A stretch of DNA of 24,787 nucleotides from a virus, in IMG/VR virus record IMGVR_UViG_3300031578_000313, positions 1 to 24,787 of that record; one strand, 5' to 3'. Every line of letters begins with the position of its first letter. The stretch's first letter is position 1. Both the position numbers and the translations under genes were made by a program. Shown here piece after piece: positions 14,702-22,058 of this stretch. The notes under the pieces are model-generated. The model was not told the origin of the DNA, did no database searches, and saw nothing but the letters and a program-made list of their open reading frames with translations.

Positions 14702-14896
14702 TTAAACTACTTTATCACTCCCACTATTCATTTTCTCTTCCAACTCTGGCAACTCCAATACATATTGGTCGCCTTTCTTTACTATCACTCCTTCAGCCCC
14801 ACCCCAAACAGAAGCAGGATACAATCTTGCATCTATTGAAATAATACTACCTATTGGCAAATCAACTGTCGTTACTGCAACTCGTTCCGTTTCCAT
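14702..14896 (-). CDS. Small hypothetical protein (64 aa)
   Basis: 64 residues from ATG 14894-14896, chosen because AAGGAG lies 11-12 bases upstream within a purine run; a TTG nine codons earlier lacks an SD. METERVAVTTVDLPIGSIIS begins a compact beta-like domain (SIDARLYPASVWGGAEGVIV, KKGDQYVLELPELEEK) with no membrane segment. The VTTVDLPIGSI..KKGDQYVLEL pattern hints at a small barrel, but no family is recognised. It is the last gene before the tandem terminators and may be a head-joining or decoration accessory. Confidence 0.74.
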   Translation of the reverse strand: METERVAVTTVDLPIGSIISIDARLYPASVWGGAEGVIVKKGDQYVLELPELEEKMNSGSDKVV

Positions 14897-14909
14897 AATC
14901 TTCTTCTCC

Positions 14910-15113
14910 TTAATCATGTCCAAAAGCTCTTACATATCCTACTTCGTATCTTCTTATATTCTTACCCCTCTGCCTGGCAAGGCCGAATCGCTTCGGGTCT
15001 TCCTTCATCGCTTCGCGCTCGCCTCTTTTCTCGCCGGATTTTACAGCGTCCTTTTCTTCGCCGCTCATACCAGTCGAAAAGATAGTTGTCTCTGCGCCGG
15101 ATAATTCAATCAT
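14910..15113 (-). CDS. Small charged hypothetical protein (67 aa)
   Basis: 67 residues, ATG at 15111-15113 in an ATGA overlap with the 46-aa upstream gene and with the SD AGAAGAAGGAG at 15121-15131. The middle is dominated by Glu, Lys and Arg (GEEKDAVKSGEKRGEREAMK) and the C-terminus is basic (RFGLARQRGKNIRRYEVGYV), so it is likely a helical or disordered nucleic-acid or protein-binding peptide. No family is recognised. It sits in the portal-to-scaffold interval. Confidence 0.72.
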   Translation of the reverse strand: MIELSGAETTIFSTGMSGEEKDAVKSGEKRGEREAMKEDPKRFGLARQRGKNIRRYEVGYVRAFGHD

Positions 15114-15250
15114 TTCGGTTCTCCTTCTTCTTTGGTTTGCCTTTCGATAGCTTTCCTAACTATCCAAGGGGTCAAGAACTTAACTGATAACCACCCACCA
15201 ATCGAAATGCCGATTAAAGTTGATAGCGTGATAAATAGCTCTTCATTCAT
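15110..15250 (-). CDS. Small membrane protein (46 aa)
   Basis: A 46-residue frame from ATG 15248-15250 to TGA 15110-15112, with a perfect SD (AGAAGAAGGAG at 15258-15268) and ATGA overlap with the next gene. Residues 5-30 (LFITLSTLIGISIGGWLSVK) form one probable membrane helix with a Gly-rich face, followed by a basic/polar tail (RKAIERQTKEEGEPK). It could be holin-like, spanin-related or another phage membrane factor; length alone cannot decide. It sits immediately after the portal gene. The reading frame, SD and both junctions make it convincing as a gene. Confidence 0.75.
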   Translation of the reverse strand: MNEELFITLSTLIGISIGGWLSVKFLTPWIVRKAIERQTKEEGEPK

Positions 15251-15266
15251 TTCAGTTCTCCTTCTT

Positions 15267-17330
15267 CTACGCTACACCTTTAATCTGCAACTGCCCCGCC
15301 TGCATCAATAACTGGGCTAACTGCTGAAGCTCCGGCACGCCCGAAGCCTCGATGAACTGCTGTACTTTTTCAGGTTCCATTTCACCTAATATTTGACCCA
15401 TCATAATAAACTTATAAAACAGTTGCAAGCCCTGATACCGCTCTAAAATTTCTTTTCTTTTCGAGATATTCAAGACCCTCAGCATGTCCTCTATCATAGG
15501 ATTCGGTACGGGATTTGCAAGTAAATCATAGGCCAATTTATATTCCGCCTGCTTCTTTTCTTCATCGAATGGCAGTGTCGAACCAGGCTCGATATTCACA
15601 TCGAACCTTACGTCAAGGGCAGCCTGTTCGGCCTTCATCCCGCTCTTAACGTCATCTGCTATCATCTTCATCAGCCTATCGGGTTCGTAGTTTCCCTGGC
15701 AGATTTCAGCTATTAACGTGGCCGAGTTATCAATCCAAATATCGAGAAATACCCCCTGCAAGCCAACATAGTCCAGAGAGTTCTGATTAAGCCTCACAAT
15801 TTCAGCCTTGGTCTGCTGGCCTTTCTGGGCAGCTCCACGCGCGACATCCTGCATGAACATCTGGTCGTCAATGTCTTTCTTTAAGAGTTCAGCCAGTATT
15901 GGTACGGAAGCGTCAAGGGGCGGCTCCTGGAGGTTCATTATCGACTTGATTTTGCCTTTCGCAGCTATGACAATCCTGCCGAGTCCTGTGATAGCATCTA
16001 CCTTACTCCTTACCTTGCCATCCCTGCCTATCGCTAATGCCCCGGCCTCGATGACCTTTGTGGGGTCTGCCGTTCTCCTGACCTGATTGACCATTGAGCT
16101 TACCGTGATATTGAGGAAGTCGTTATTGTTCCTGCTCATTTCTACGGCGTTTCCACCCTGCCACATGTGAGGTAATATATGGTAGGGCATTACATTGAAC
16201 GGCCATCGGCTCTCTTTATGAACCTGGTCTTCTTCTTTAGGATTGAGAATAGTACACCCTATCCTTAGAACGAATCGGCCGTTCGGATATTTGGGCTCAT
16301 CGTATTCCTGCGTGACTTGCGTAGGCCATTTAGCAAGAGGTTTCTTGGTCTTGGGGTCTAAGAATAAGCCTGTGGTTGGCTCTATTGCAATCTTGCCCTG
16401 CCGCTCTAAGTCCGTTGCGGGAATATTATCTTCAATCTTTTCGTGCTTTTCCTCGTAATCCCGCCAGTAGATTTCCTCAATATCGACATATCTCTGCTTG
16501 TCACCGGCTATCACTTCATTTGCTGACGTATCTCCTGTGGCTCCACCTTGATTAAGAATGAAACTAACGAGCTTTGATAACATATTCTGGCGTGAAAGCG
16601 AAAGACTTGAACCCTTCTGACTCTTATAGGAAATCATATCGCCTGCGGTGTACTTGGGGTCGCTTGCGGTATAAGCCTCCGCCTCAATCTCATCTTTGAC
16701 ATTCGGCCATCTATTCTGTGCCCATTCGAGCTTCACTCGTCTCTTTGAGCCGCAATTCTCGGCATTTTCCAAACTCTCGGTCGATGGATCGCACCAGAAT
16801 AATGCCGGGTGAATAAAAACCTCCGCCGCCTTACCCATCCAGCTCTTAGATTTATCGTCCCAGCCACCTCTGGGTTTCGGCTCCCACATAGTCTTGCCGA
16901 CCATATAACCGAACACGGCACAATCCAAAAGCCCCATAATCAGTTTCGGACGCATGGCGAGTTCATACGGGGATTGCCAGAGATATTGAAGATGTCCCGC
17001 CCACTTCTCGGCGTATTCGGTTGCGCCCTCCTGCTCATCGTCCCAGGCGTGGGTAAGGATTTTGGGGTGATTATTGGCCAACTTCGCAATAGTCTGGAAC
17101 ATCAAGGGATAAATACGGTTTACGACAATATATTCCCAATCCTCTTTGAGTTTCCAGCCCTGAAGCTGCTGGCCCCAGGCGTATTGAATGGCGGTGAACC
17201 AGATGGTCATCCACTTTTTTGTTACCGCCATTCCCGCATCGCGCATGTCATCGAGCAATGCGTTCAGGTCAGGATGTTTATCGCCGCCTGTGTGAGCCGG
17301 GCCGTGCGTAGTTGACTCGTGTGGGTCCAT
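15267..17330 (-). CDS. Portal protein (P22-like size)
   Basis: 687 residues from ATG 17328-17330. A TTG at 17384 would add 18 residues but overlaps the upstream gene; the SD AGAAGAAGGAG (17345-17355) is 14 bases from this ATG, unusually far. The protein has the portal pattern: wing/clip start with RIYPLMFQTIAKLANNHPKI, HPALFWCDPST, VEEIYWRDYEEKH-type strands, PYHILPHMWQGGNAVEMSRN and the long stem helices MVNQVRRTADPTK and KKDIDDQMFMQDVARGAAQK, ending in a helical C-terminal barrel (about 590-687). Twelve copies form the DNA channel at one capsid vertex. At ~690 residues it is in the range of podovirus portals (P22 gp1 725). Confidence 0.87.
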   Translation of the reverse strand: MDPHESTTHGPAHTGGDKHPDLNALLDDMRDAGMAVTKKWMTIWFTAIQYAWGQQLQGWKLKEDWEYIVVNRIYPLMFQTIAKLANNHPKILTHAWDDEQEGATEYAEKWAGHLQYLWQSPYELAMRPKLIMGLLDCAVFGYMVGKTMWEPKPRGGWDDKSKSWMGKAAEVFIHPALFWCDPSTESLENAENCGSKRRVKLEWAQNRWPNVKDEIEAEAYTASDPKYTAGDMISYKSQKGSSLSLSRQNMLSKLVSFILNQGGATGDTSANEVIAGDKQRYVDIEEIYWRDYEEKHEKIEDNIPATDLERQGKIAIEPTTGLFLDPKTKKPLAKWPTQVTQEYDEPKYPNGRFVLRIGCTILNPKEEDQVHKESRWPFNVMPYHILPHMWQGGNAVEMSRNNNDFLNITVSSMVNQVRRTADPTKVIEAGALAIGRDGKVRSKVDAITGLGRIVIAAKGKIKSIMNLQEPPLDASVPILAELLKKDIDDQMFMQDVARGAAQKGQQTKAEIVRLNQNSLDYVGLQGVFLDIWIDNSATLIAEICQGNYEPDRLMKMIADDVKSGMKAEQAALDVRFDVNIEPGSTLPFDEEKKQAEYKLAYDLLANPVPNPMIEDMLRVLNISKRKEILERYQGLQLFYKFIMMGQILGEMEPEKVQQFIEASGVPELQQLAQLLMQAGQLQIKGVA

Positions 17331-17335
17331 ATATT

Positions 17336-17355
17336 CATTTCCGGCTCCTTCTTCT
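17336..17355 (-). promoter_or_regulatory. Portal ribosome-binding site with an out-of-frame ATG at the expected spacing
   Basis: The module AGAAGAAGGAG is followed six bases later by ATG (17336-17338), the spacing used at sister junctions, but that ATG opens a 24-codon frame different from the portal. The portal ATG lies 8 bases further on. The start of the portal is therefore uncertain and may be re-initiation or tuned down. Confidence 0.55.
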
Positions 17356-17362
17356 AAAAGAG

Positions 17363-17593
17363 TTATTCTTGTATTTTCCAGCAAGTCTCCATTTGTGTCG
17401 GTTTTATGTCAACGAGCTTGCCTTTGACAATGCAGATAATCTCAAAATCACTGTCTTTTTTCTTTCTTGTTACAAATTGTTCAACTTCGGTATAGTCGTC
17501 AATGAATACTTCAACGTCTTTACCAATGTAAGTTTCTTCATAGAACACAAAATAATAATATAAATTCTTGTATGGGATTTCTGGAATCTTCAT
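17363..17593 (-). CDS. Small hypothetical protein (76 aa)
   Basis: 76 residues from ATG 17591-17593 in an ATGA overlap with the Cys-rich gene, SD AAAGGAG five bases upstream; a longer frame to 17677 lacks support. The protein starts MKIPEIPYKNLYYYFVFYEE and continues as alternating charged and aliphatic beta-like strands (KDVEVFIDDYTEVEQFV, DFEIICIVKGKLVDI). No recognised family; the rhythm suggests a small beta-barrel or sheet protein. It lies just ahead of the portal gene. Confidence 0.75.
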   Translation of the reverse strand: MKIPEIPYKNLYYYFVFYEETYIGKDVEVFIDDYTEVEQFVTRKKKDSDFEIICIVKGKLVDIKPTQMETCWKIQE

Positions 17594-17814
17594 CGATTCT
17601 CCTTTGATGTGGAAACATCTAACTTGAAATCTTTTGTTTTCTTGATTAGGTTTTCGGCCTGAAGGCATAACCAACAAGGTGATTTTTCACTACATTTGCA
17701 ACGCCCTCTCAGGTTTGATGCTAAGGCTTCAGCACCCAATACAATCTGATACAATTCTTTTCTATATCCCTTAATTGATTTCTGAATTTCATCAATGTAT
17801 CTTTTTTCGCTCAT
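17590..17814 (-). CDS. 74-aa protein with Cys-rich motif
   Basis: 74 residues, ATG at 17812-17814, SD AGAAGAAGGAG at 17823-17833. An N-terminal basic helix (SEKRYIDEIQKSIKGYRKEL) is followed by CKC (39-41) and CWLC (47-50), a compact CxC-x5-CxxC site likely to bind zinc, then another helix. One of several unrelated small Cys-rich proteins in this genome. No family recognised and no function claimed. Confidence 0.78.
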   Translation of the reverse strand: MSEKRYIDEIQKSIKGYRKELYQIVLGAEALASNLRGRCKCSEKSPCWLCLQAENLIKKTKDFKLDVSTSKENR

Positions 17815-17844
17815 GGTTTAATCTCCTTCTTCTAAAAGGTTTAT

Positions 17845-18360
17845 TTAATAGCCAGTGAGAATCGCGTAAAAGGCATTGATAGTGCTGAGGTCGATTTCCA
17901 TATAGATTTCGTCAATGAATGTCTGGTCGAATTTCAGACCTGCTATCCTGTTGTTGCCTGAATCCAGAATCTCTACCATACCGCTAAACAAGCCGCCCGT
18001 AACAGTGATGGTATCCACCCAAAGGCCACTGGTGACAGCAGCGGAAGTAATCGGGTGCGTGGTTGCAACCGTTGTGCCGAGTGTCATTACCCCCGTAAGT
18101 AAAGTGTAAATCGGGCCATTCTGCCGGGCAACGCCTAATAACTTATAGCTTGTCAGAACATCGTCTGCCGTGTCCGTTCCGAAGGCGGAGATTATCAAGC
18201 CGTTGGCATCGTGGAGCGGCGGGTCTTTGAGCTTTATCGGGCCATTGTTCGCCGTTACAGTCGGCCAGTTGCTACGCTTAAAGACTGTTATCGCGGTATC
18301 ATCGCTTGCAACGGCGTCCCTCAAGGAAACAAAGGGTATTCTTGCTGTGTTTAAGAGCAT
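17845..18360 (-). CDS. Putative virion protein (171 aa)
   Basis: 171 residues, ATG at 18358-18360 with AAGGAG upstream. Mostly beta, with turn-rich stretches (DDTAITVFKRSNWPTVTANN, GLIISAFGTDTADDVLTSYK, LWVDTITVTGGLFSGMVEIL) and an acidic C-terminal helix-strand (FDQTFIDEIYMEIDLSTINA). No enzyme motif. The style matches small beta structural proteins near capsid genes. It follows the fibre-type domain protein by nine bases. Assignment is by style and neighbourhood only. Confidence 0.76.
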   Translation of the reverse strand: MLLNTARIPFVSLRDAVASDDTAITVFKRSNWPTVTANNGPIKLKDPPLHDANGLIISAFGTDTADDVLTSYKLLGVARQNGPIYTLLTGVMTLGTTVATTHPITSAAVTSGLWVDTITVTGGLFSGMVEILDSGNNRIAGLKFDQTFIDEIYMEIDLSTINAFYAILTGY

Positions 18361-18369
18361 AATTTCTCC

Positions 18370-18789
18370 TTATGGATTAGAGGCTGGTGTCATAATAACG
18401 AAATTCGTGCCATCATAGCACAACGGTACTATCTGGGCTGCGTCTATATGACCATCGGCAGGGTCGGCACCTAATACAGTCTTCAAAGACTTCGCGCCGA
18501 GAGAATTTATATTAAGCGTGCAGGCCCCTGTGTTGTCGGTTACGGGATTGAGCCATATCACCATTCCTGCATTGTAAGAGGTAATCCCCTCTATTGTGGC
18601 AAGGTAGGTATCATTCGCGGCTGTATCCACGGCGTAATTGAAAGCCTTACTTATCGCTACCGTTCCCTGGTCGTAAGCAATCCCACCGGAGACCGCCCGC
18701 CAGAACGCAGGGCCGTATCTCGACCGAGCACCCATTACAAACAACAAAAGGCTAACCAGTAATACGGTTATCAGTGTTTTAGCCTTCAT
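18370..18789 (-). CDS. Fibre-type domain protein with signal-peptide-like N-terminus
   Basis: 139 residues, ATG at 18787-18789 in a 4-base overlap with the upstream gene. Residues 1-20 (MKAKTLITVLLVSLLLFVMG) are a typical signal or anchor sequence without a Cys lipobox. The rest is a compact beta domain common in phage fibre and virion proteins: ISKAFNYAVDTAANDTYLAT, GMVIWLNPVTDNTGACTLNI, LGAKSLKTVLGADPADGHID, and a closing CYDGTNFVIMTPASN. The NTGACTLNINxLGAK..YDGTNF pattern is recurrent in phage fibre-like proteins. The combination with an export signal is unexpected in a virion operon and may mark an inner-membrane or periplasmic role. Confidence 0.8.
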   Translation of the reverse strand: MKAKTLITVLLVSLLLFVMGARSRYGPAFWRAVSGGIAYDQGTVAISKAFNYAVDTAANDTYLATIEGITSYNAGMVIWLNPVTDNTGACTLNINSLGAKSLKTVLGADPADGHIDAAQIVPLCYDGTNFVIMTPASNP

Positions 18790-18992
18790 TCTTTTTCCCT
18801 TTCGATAATCTTTATGGTCTTGATTCGCTTGCAGCCACAGATTTCACACGCGCATTGATGATGTAATTCTTTCGCCTTACCGAAGTACCCTTTGATTCTC
18901 GCCCATGCCTTATTCCTGAGCGTTACCGGAGAGTACCAGGTATGACGGCAACTGTTCCTCTTGCATTTGTGCAGCCATAGTTTTTCTTTCAT
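18786..18992 (-). CDS. 68-aa zinc-finger-like protein
   Basis: 68 residues, ATG at 18990-18992 sharing one base with the previous stop (TAATG). Cys at 10, 15, 47, 49, 52 and 54 (C..C..CAC-x2-CGC) with a very basic surface (KRNSCRHTWY, KKI/KTIKII) suggests a small treble-clef or ribbon that may bind nucleic acid. The gene overlaps its downstream neighbour by four bases. No family recognised. Confidence 0.78.
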   Translation of the reverse strand: MKEKLWLHKCKRNSCRHTWYSPVTLRNKAWARIKGYFGKAKELHHQCACEICGCKRIKTIKIIEREKE

Positions 18993-19930
18993 TACAATCT
19001 CCCCCTGCCTGCGTGGTGCAATCTCTGGCCTGTAGTCCCCTGCGCCATGTGGCCTGAGTTCAATTCATCCCATACCGCATCAGTTATGTCGTCTATGTTC
19101 TGCTGAGTTACTGACCCAGCCGAGGCCGTTGACGTATAAGCAGGATAGAATTTAACTTTATCACCAGCGGCCAGATTAAATTTACATACTCTGTCGAGGA
19201 TTATTTGTTTGGCAACGCCACCATAATCAGCAACCTTCCTTAATTCTTTAGCCGTGCCAGTGACATCCGTTATGACTACAGAGGCATCGTTCCAGGCGTC
19301 ATCGTCCGCAGAAGTATCACCATCCAAGCCTGATGCGGTCAAAACAAAGGTCTTATCATCAGTAGTTGAGGCGATGGTCGTTTCGTGAATAATCAATTCA
19401 TCTATTATAGCCTTGATTGCATCTAAGAGTAAATCAAGTCTTCCACCATTTATCCAGTCCGTCAGTGCAGCCAATCTTGCCTCAGTACATACACTTGCTA
19501 AAGCAGCACTGTCTGTTCCCCGCATATCCGTATTTGTGGTGCAGGTTCCTATGGTCGAAGAAGCTAACGCTGTATTCAAGTCAATATCCGTAAGATGAAT
19601 AGTAACAGGCAGAACAACCATTCCCGTAACAGTTCCAAACACTACTACACGGTCTATCCCAGCAGCAGACGCCAGAGCAGCATCTGGTAAATCCAGTCTA
19701 TAAACACCGTTCCCAATCTCTAAAAAACCGCCTGTCTCCCAAGTATCAGTAAGCGCAGGTGTAGTCAATGCAGCTTCCGTTATGCTAACAACAGCAGCAT
19801 CTTTCCTACGGTATTTAAGGTCAATACCGGTATTCCATAATACACCCGTCTCCGGCGTACCGTCCGTAGAATCAATGATATATATTTCTATTGATTGACT
19901 CGTAGCACCTTTCTTGAATAAGTAACTCAT
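18992..19930 (-). CDS. Putative tail-associated/fibre-like structural protein (312 aa)
   Basis: 312 residues, ATG at 19928-19930, ATGA overlap with the LamG-like gene. The N-terminal ~115 residues are a beta domain (SQSIEIYIIDSTDGTPETGV, NGVYRLDLPDAALASAAG, DRVVVFGTVTGMVVLPVTIH) of the sort found at the start of phage baseplate or fibre proteins. The centre is a helical Ala-rich spacer (about 116-190), followed by a second beta segment (~200-275) and a terminal DDITDAVWDELNSGHMAQGT motif, which recurs at the ends of environmental phage structural proteins. Function likely host contact or virion decoration; no receptor domain can be named. Confidence 0.78.
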   Translation of the reverse strand: MSYLFKKGATSQSIEIYIIDSTDGTPETGVLWNTGIDLKYRRKDAAVVSITEAALTTPALTDTWETGGFLEIGNGVYRLDLPDAALASAAGIDRVVVFGTVTGMVVLPVTIHLTDIDLNTALASSTIGTCTTNTDMRGTDSAALASVCTEARLAALTDWINGGRLDLLLDAIKAIIDELIIHETTIASTTDDKTFVLTASGLDGDTSADDDAWNDASVVITDVTGTAKELRKVADYGGVAKQIILDRVCKFNLAAGDKVKFYPAYTSTASAGSVTQQNIDDITDAVWDELNSGHMAQGTTGQRLHHAGRGRL

Positions 19931-20718
19931 GCCGAAATCCTCATATAAGCAGTTGTTATTAGAGGAAGAATTGTTCCTGATGGCACCGCCTGATAACCGC
20001 CTAAAAGAGCAATCTCGGCAGGGTCTTTGAACATGCAGAACGGCTCTCGGTCGAGCAAAGCAATTTCATGAGCAAACAAGGCACGGTTGTAAAAATAAAG
20101 ATATTCAAGATTGGCCTGTATTTTTGAAGAGTAATATCCTATCTTTGGATAGTGAGTGGCTCCATAGTGGATATTAGCACAAGCCGTATCGTCCTTCCAA
20201 ACACCATCTACATACAGACTGATATTTACACCGTCATATCTACCCACAACCTGATAATCGACTCCCGTACTGAGAGCAGAAGGAAGTTCAGCATACACCC
20301 AATCACCACCTCCGGTATTATCTACGTACAGCCGTAATTTCCCTGGGTCGCCCTGATAACCAAAAATGAATCCTTCATCCCCCGTATCTGCTTGGTCATT
20401 GTTTGAAAATATTACAGGTTGATTTGTAAAGCTGCTGTACTTTACACCTGCCACAATCGTAAATTGCGTTGGTTTCAAAAGAGCCGAATCGGTTAAAGTG
20501 CCGTGGTCATCTCCACTAAATGTTACAACAGAACCGTATTTGCCTGCACCCCAAACAGGCGTACCATTAAGCGTAACATTTTGTTTGTTGCCGCTCAAAT
20601 CAAAGACTTTATTGCCTGAGCCTTCGAGCATAGGCCAAAAGCCAGCATCGGGGATAAGACCGCTATCGTAATCTAACGGCCATCCCATCGGTGGTTTTTG
20701 TTGATAAGGCCATCCCAT
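19927..20718 (-). CDS. LamG-like (concanavalin A-fold) virion protein
   Basis: 263 residues, ATG at 20716-20718 three bases after the upstream stop; the SD is weak (GGGG), so coupling is likely. Residues ~25-215 form a LamG/ConA-like sandwich: FWPMLEGSGNKVFDLSGNKQ, TPVWGAGKYGSVVTFSGDDH, TIVAGVKYSS, DYQVVGRYDGVNISLYVDGV and the signature final strand LEYLYFYNRALFAHEIALLD. Such domains bind carbohydrates or proteins and in phages are usually receptor-binding or virion surface parts. N-terminal Pro/Trp repeats (MGWPYQQKPPMGWP) may anchor it. Its placement between terminase and portal is unusual. Confidence 0.84.
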   Translation of the reverse strand: MGWPYQQKPPMGWPLDYDSGLIPDAGFWPMLEGSGNKVFDLSGNKQNVTLNGTPVWGAGKYGSVVTFSGDDHGTLTDSALLKPTQFTIVAGVKYSSFTNQPVIFSNNDQADTGDEGFIFGYQGDPGKLRLYVDNTGGGDWVYAELPSALSTGVDYQVVGRYDGVNISLYVDGVWKDDTACANIHYGATHYPKIGYYSSKIQANLEYLYFYNRALFAHEIALLDREPFCMFKDPAEIALLGGYQAVPSGTILPLITTAYMRISA

Positions 20719-20721
20719 TTA

Positions 20722-21354
20722 TTAGTCCCCTGAATTAGCTGTCTGGTAAACTATCTCACAATCAGCGGCAACAACATTTTCTATGAACTTGAATTTGCCA
20801 TCGTTATCCATATTGTTTGTAACGGGGTCTGTCACGGCAATAGTTGTCTCGGCAGCGGGTTCTGTTGCTGCGAAAGCAATAGCAATAGCCGTGCCAATAG
20901 GCCCGACAAATCTTGTAACTTCTGACCAAGCATCATCTACAGCCGCTTCGGAAGCCATTTGAACTATAATCTCAGTTCCCGTATGAGCCGTAGTACTCGA
21001 AAGGGCAATGTCTATGTGCAGTACACTATCCCAAGAAGCACTAACATCTATCGTACCTGATTCAAGAACAGTATTCTGTGCAATCTCCTGCCATTCCAAA
21101 CTCTGTGTATTCTCAGTCTTAGTAGGAGTCGTAATAGATGTTGTCTTAGTCAGTCTTACTCTGACAAAAATTGTTGAACCATCAGGGTCATAAGCATTAT
21201 TGAATATCACACGACATTGACTTGCTGACAATGGTATATGAACAGCGTAAGACTTCACGCACTCATTTGTTGCGTGGTCTATATCATAAAGAATAGACGT
21301 TGTTTGGTCTTGTTCGTGGGCCAATCCATCTAAAATCGTAATTGTATCTGCCAT
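20722..21354 (-). CDS. Putative virion structural protein (210 aa)
   Basis: 210 residues, ATG at 21352-21354 with a one-base overlap with the previous stop (TAATG). All-beta character, with Thr/Ser-rich strands (CVKSYAVHIPLSASQCRVIF, GSTIFVRVRLTKTTSITTPT, WDSVLHIDIALSSTTAHTGT), no catalytic motif and no export signal. The size and setting suit a virion decoration or fibre-associated protein immediately upstream of the LamG-like protein. The family is not recognised. Confidence 0.76.
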   Translation of the reverse strand: MADTITILDGLAHEQDQTTSILYDIDHATNECVKSYAVHIPLSASQCRVIFNNAYDPDGSTIFVRVRLTKTTSITTPTKTENTQSLEWQEIAQNTVLESGTIDVSASWDSVLHIDIALSSTTAHTGTEIIVQMASEAAVDDAWSEVTRFVGPIGTAIAIAFAATEPAAETTIAVTDPVTNNMDNDGKFKFIENVVAADCEIVYQTANSGD

Positions 21355-21626
21355 TACTCAAGTTCCTCTAAATACTGTTTACCAGCCGCCTCTGTCTCAG
21401 CTACAAAAGCCTCAACAGCAGCAGTAGCGGCCAAAGCTGCCAAATGTTTTGCCCGTATCTCCTGACCAACGGCAAGTTGTTCCGCAGGTGTTTGTATTTT
21501 GGCTCTGTGTACAATATAAACCTTTGGGTTATCAATGTCCTCGCTATCAGTCCTTGTGGCCACAATAGAGGCTTCAAAGGTTGATATGTTTATTGGCGTT
21601 ATTTCTAAGTCCCATGTTATCGCCAT
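21354..21626 (-). CDS. Small hypothetical protein (90 aa)
   Basis: 90 residues, ATG at 21624-21626 overlapping the upstream stop by one base (TAATG). The first half is beta-like (MAITWDLEITPINISTFEAS, NPKVYIVHRAKIQTPAEQ), the second half an Ala/Glu-rich helix (RAKHLAALAATAAVEAFVAE). A short strand-then-helix phage protein of this type is common in tail regions; I cannot name a function. It is translationally coupled to neighbours on both sides. Confidence 0.76.
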   Translation of the reverse strand: MAITWDLEITPINISTFEASIVATRTDSEDIDNPKVYIVHRAKIQTPAEQLAVGQEIRAKHLAALAATAAVEAFVAETEAAGKQYLEELE

Positions 21627-21823
21627 TATGTTTCTTCCTTTATCAAATCAAACTCAGGTGGGTCTTTCTTCTGCTTGAACAACCCCTTGTCTTCCTCTGG
21701 ATAGTCCTTGCTCTGCCTTATCTCGAACGAGGCCCGGAAGCCCAGCTTGAAGCCGATATAAGTCAGTACGGCCCCCGCAACTGTACCGGCTATGAAACAG
21801 ATTATGGGGATGTAGTTAGTCAT
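21626..21823 (-). CDS. Small membrane protein (65 aa)
   Basis: 65 residues, ATG at 21821-21823 overlapping the previous gene by 8 bases. Residues 4-28 (YIPIICFIAGTVAGAVLTYI) are one predicted membrane helix with a GxxxG-like face, followed by a charged cytoplasmic tail (RQSKDYPEEDKGLFKQKKDP). Candidate holin or spanin-like membrane factor, but no gene of the known lysis set (endolysin) lies nearby in the window, so this is only a possibility. Confidence 0.76.
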   Translation of the reverse strand: MTNYIPIICFIAGTVAGAVLTYIGFKLGFRASFEIRQSKDYPEEDKGLFKQKKDPPEFDLIKEET

Positions 21824-22058
21824 ATATTCTTCTTTTAGGCATCTTGATAAAGTCTAAATAACATACAGAAATCACATCTTTTTCCAAACTAACCCAAAAT
21901 TTACATAGTCCAGGTACAAAAAGGTAGAGTAGAAATAATGGCCTCGCTCTCATGTCAAAAGATGCCTTCCCGCCACGCTTTACTCGAAACAAACCTACCT
22001 TTAACCATATAGGCCAAGTGAACCTATCACCCCGACTTAATGCCCGCTCTATGTTCAC
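21816..22058 (-). CDS. Hypothetical protein (80 aa), GTG start
   Basis: 80 residues from GTG 22056-22058 in a GTGA overlap with the SEC-C gene stop, with GGGGAGG seven bases upstream, a strong SD that decides this start. The N-terminus is basic (NIERALSRGDRFTWPIWLKV), the middle has a hydrophobic stretch (RPLFLLYLFVPGLCKFWVSL) that may contact membrane, and the C-terminus is basic (MPKRRIYD). Family not recognised. The GTG start and overlap suggest tight coupling with the SEC-C gene. Confidence 0.72.
   Translation of the reverse strand: MNIERALSRGDRFTWPIWLKVGLFRVKRGGKASFDMRARPLFLLYLFVPGLCKFWVSLEKDVISVCYLDFIKMPKRRIYD

Noticed and set aside
16809-17315. Plus-strand open frame of 168 codons opposite the portal gene
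   Set aside because: It lies wholly antisense to the well-supported portal gene, has no SD, and its protein shows no domain pattern.
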